Below are positions 62,021 to 64,000 of a DNA stretch of 64,000 nucleotides, piece by piece. The stretch comes from Alviniconcha marisindica (taxonomy: Eukaryota > Mollusca > Gastropoda > Provannidae): contig JABMCL010002105.1 in assembly GCA_018857735.1 (NCBI GenBank), forward strand, positions 311,375 to 375,374, read 5' to 3'. Positions within the stretch are counted from its first letter, which is position 1. Each line of letters begins with the position of its first letter. Below the pieces are notes generated by a model. That model was not told where the DNA came from. It worked only from the letters and a program-made list of their open reading frames with translations, and ran no database searches. The position numbers and the translations under genes are program-made.

Positions 62021-62092
62021 GGTTCCATGGTGTAATGGTTAGCACTCTGGACTCTGAATCCAGCGATCCGAGTTCAAATCTCGGTGGAACCT
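62021..62092 (+). tRNA. trnQ-CTG: tRNA-Gln (anticodon CTG)
   Basis: A 72-base cloverleaf. Acceptor stem GGTTCCA pairs with TGGAACC with discriminator T, the anticodon stem CTGGA pairs with TCCAG around loop CTCTGAA (anticodon CTG at 62054-62056), and the T arm is CCGAGTTCAAATCTCGG. A-box and B-box are intact. A T-run at about 62106-62113 can serve as pol III terminator. As I remember it, the sequence equals the animal consensus for this tRNA. Confidence 0.97.
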
Positions 62093-63720
62093 TAGCCGTT
62101 GCTCCTTTTTTTCTTTTCTTTTTGAAATCATTCTAGAAAGATCTGCCTGATTATTTCCAACTGTAAGTATTAAATTGAGAATTATTTTGTTCTTTTTTTG
62201 TTGTTGATATTTTTTATTCACCTCTAAATTATCATAATTGTAAGGACAATCAGAACTCTTATGAGCTCGCAGCTCTTTGCATCAAGAACAGCAACAAAAT
62301 CATGACACTCACTAGCAAAAAAGAAAAAGAAAGGACAAATATTGTAATTATGGCCTAGGCCTATCACCTTTGCGGCAAACATGCATTCCGACTGCATCCA
62401 CTGAACCACCCACACACAAGGCGATGGTCTCTCTCTCACCCTTTGCAACAGCTGATTCTTTTTCTCTCTCTTCAAAAAGCTAGCATTCAAACTCAGTTTA
62501 TTTTTTAATATATAAAACACTTCCCAACCACACTCCACTAAGTGGGTTTTGCACCAGCTGAAGCACGTCACAAAACGTCATCACATTTTGTGGTTTATGG
62601 CCACTCCCGGTGACGCAGCCCCCACGGTAAAGATGGTTGACATTGCTGCCCGTCCTTACACAGAACCATTCTGGTGGTGACGCCAGTGTACATAGGTAGG
62701 CTTCTGGAAGACAGTGTTAAACAAGACAAGGAGCACAGATGTATAAATAGAATGGTATGCTGCATTAGGCTATATAGCCCTAAACGTTAACAAACACAGT
62801 GAACAAAAAACAAAACAAAACAAACAAAAAATAAAACAAAAAAACAAAACAAAGAAGAAGAAGAAGAAAATAATTTCTTGTTGGTGCTCTGACTCTTCTT
62901 GTTCAGTAGAATACAATATTGAATACAACACAAAATACAGATACAAAAGAACTTTATTATTCATAATAAATGCATAAAATGAAAATTACCTTTTGGGTCA
63001 TTCCACGCATAAAAAAGGACAATTAGACAATTCAACACAACAAATGTATCAGTATATGAATAAAATGAAACAGTAAAACGAAGTAAAACATCAATTCCGA
63101 GGTCGATGAAGTGCAGTCTTTACTCATATTCCCACCCTCCACCGCCTTTACATTCACAGCCAAAACAATGCCCACACCCCTACAATCACACCTACACCCC
63201 AACATTTAAAAAAAATCACATCACCCACCAACATCCTACATGAGTTTCTGTGACAAGGGAATATTAACGAAAGATTTTTGCTTCACACACACACATGTGT
63301 AACCTATGAGAAGTAGGAGTGCCGGAATGGATTAGTCTCTCCCTCTTGTGTTTATGCAAGTGTAACTCATGAGACCATACAGCGTTTGCAATGGCAAAAT
63401 GAAATAGCAAATTGTTGCATAGAGAAAGTGTGTGCGTGTGTGTGTGTGCAACAAGTGGGTTATATTTGCATGACTCAATGTGTCTGTGGCGCTTGTGTAT
63501 TCTGACATTGTAAAAGGCTGTTAATAATTGTAAAGTGTTGTGAACTCAATCATGATGATAATAATATTGTAAAGCGTTATGAACTCATGTGAGAAAGGGC
63601 GCTTTATAAATGTAAGTTATTAACACGAAGACACAAAACGCCCATGCTGAAATTGTCTGAAGCTACAAGGTCAGCAGTTATGAGTCACTGCACTGTGTTA
63701 TTGATGATTTTCAGTTTATG
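62093..63720. other. Right-hand intergenic stretch
   Basis: No gene recognised. Contains a short CRE-like cluster on the minus strand (TGATGACG, GTGACG near 62570-62615), a (AAAAC)n-rich stretch (62805-62870), short TG repeats (63430-63448) and a LINE-like 3' end (about 63480-63625) with GAGAAAGGGCGCTTTATAAA. Confidence 0.5.
63480..63625 (+). mobile_element. LINE 3'-end fragment
   Basis: Contains a doubled TATTGTAAAG-GTTATGAACTCA phrase and ends GTGAGAAAGGGCGCTTTATA then AATGTAAGTTATTA, matching the 3' terminus of the LINE piece at 54690-55215 (GAGAAAGGGCGCTTTA). Confidence 0.55.
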
Positions 63721-63721
63721 T

Positions 63722-64000
63722 GTCTATTCCGTTGTTTTGCAGGGCACGTTTACATGCATAGTGGTTTTGCAGGGTATTCTGTGGTTTTGCAGGGCCCAGT
63801 TTACATATCTATTCTGTTGTTTTGCAGGGACATGTTTACATGTGTATTCTGTTGTTTTGCAGGGTACATGTTTATGCGTGTATGCTGTTGTTTTGCAGCA
63901 CACGTTTACATGTGTATTCTGTTGTTTTGCAGGGTATACATTTACATTCTGTTTTGCAGGGCACATGTACATGTGTATTCTGTTGTTTTGTTGGGTGCGT
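63722..64000. repeat. Approx. 34-bp minisatellite, at least eight units, continuing past the right edge
   Basis: Units of the form GTATTCTGTTGTTTTGCAGG followed by GYACATGTTTACATGT, with length variation. Each contains a pyrimidine-rich stretch and CAG|G, resembling a splice acceptor on the plus strand. Confidence 0.9.

Noticed and set aside
62039..62221. Minus-strand 60-codon open frame over the tRNA
   Set aside because: It covers the tRNA-Gln gene and its T-rich 3' flank; no protein evidence.

Overview
The window is eukaryotic, intron-rich and AT-rich, with animal-type genes, a tRNA-Gln gene, tRNA-derived SINEs, several 5'-truncated LINEs, a solo LTR and many long (AC)n, (TA)n, poly-G and poly-C tracts. 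Gene content and repeat style suggest a lophotrochozoan, most likely a mollusc such as a marine gastropod. That assignment is an inference from sequence style, not a database match.

Three protein-coding genes can be reconstructed exon by exon with consistent splice phases. (1) 8009-15775, minus: the first three coding exons of a neurobeachin/LRBA-family gene (BEACH protein, vesicle trafficking); it continues beyond the left edge. (2) 16171-36171, plus: a complete septin of the SEPT6/8/10/11 group, 11 coding exons per transcript, 411 residues. Its start codon lies about 395 bp from the neurobeachin start, head to head, so the two probably share a promoter region. (3) 50384-56298, minus: a complete TMEM33 (Pom33/Tts1 family) ER/nuclear-envelope membrane protein, 7 coding exons, 261 residues, with a possible non-coding first exon ending at 61866. 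Septin and TMEM33 face each other tail to tail across about 13.4 kb. A tRNA-Gln(CTG) gene lies at 62021-62092.

The most interesting protein-level observation is in the septin. Two exons of exactly 82 bp, in the same phase, sit 139 bp apart (24347-24428 and 24568-24649). They encode alternative versions of the same G3/switch-II segment (DTTG versus DSVG). Including both or neither breaks the frame, the signature of mutually exclusive splicing.

The rest is introns and intergenic DNA rich in mobile elements. Septin intron 1 carries a roughly 4.4-kb element with terminal inverted repeats (16652-21085), itself interrupted by a damaged LINE. A second TIR element (57465-60757) lies upstream of TMEM33 and is interrupted by a tRNA-SINE. 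Each has its own short motif iterated internally in both orientations, an architecture worth following up. Other elements are a solo LTR (25049-26298), a hAT-like MITE (29623-30614), LINE pieces at about 11.0, 13.7, 18.3, 32.3, 38.7 and 54.7 kb, three tRNA-SINEs (47.4, 49.3 and 58.4 kb), a perfect 54-bp hairpin (49120-49237) and several minisatellites.
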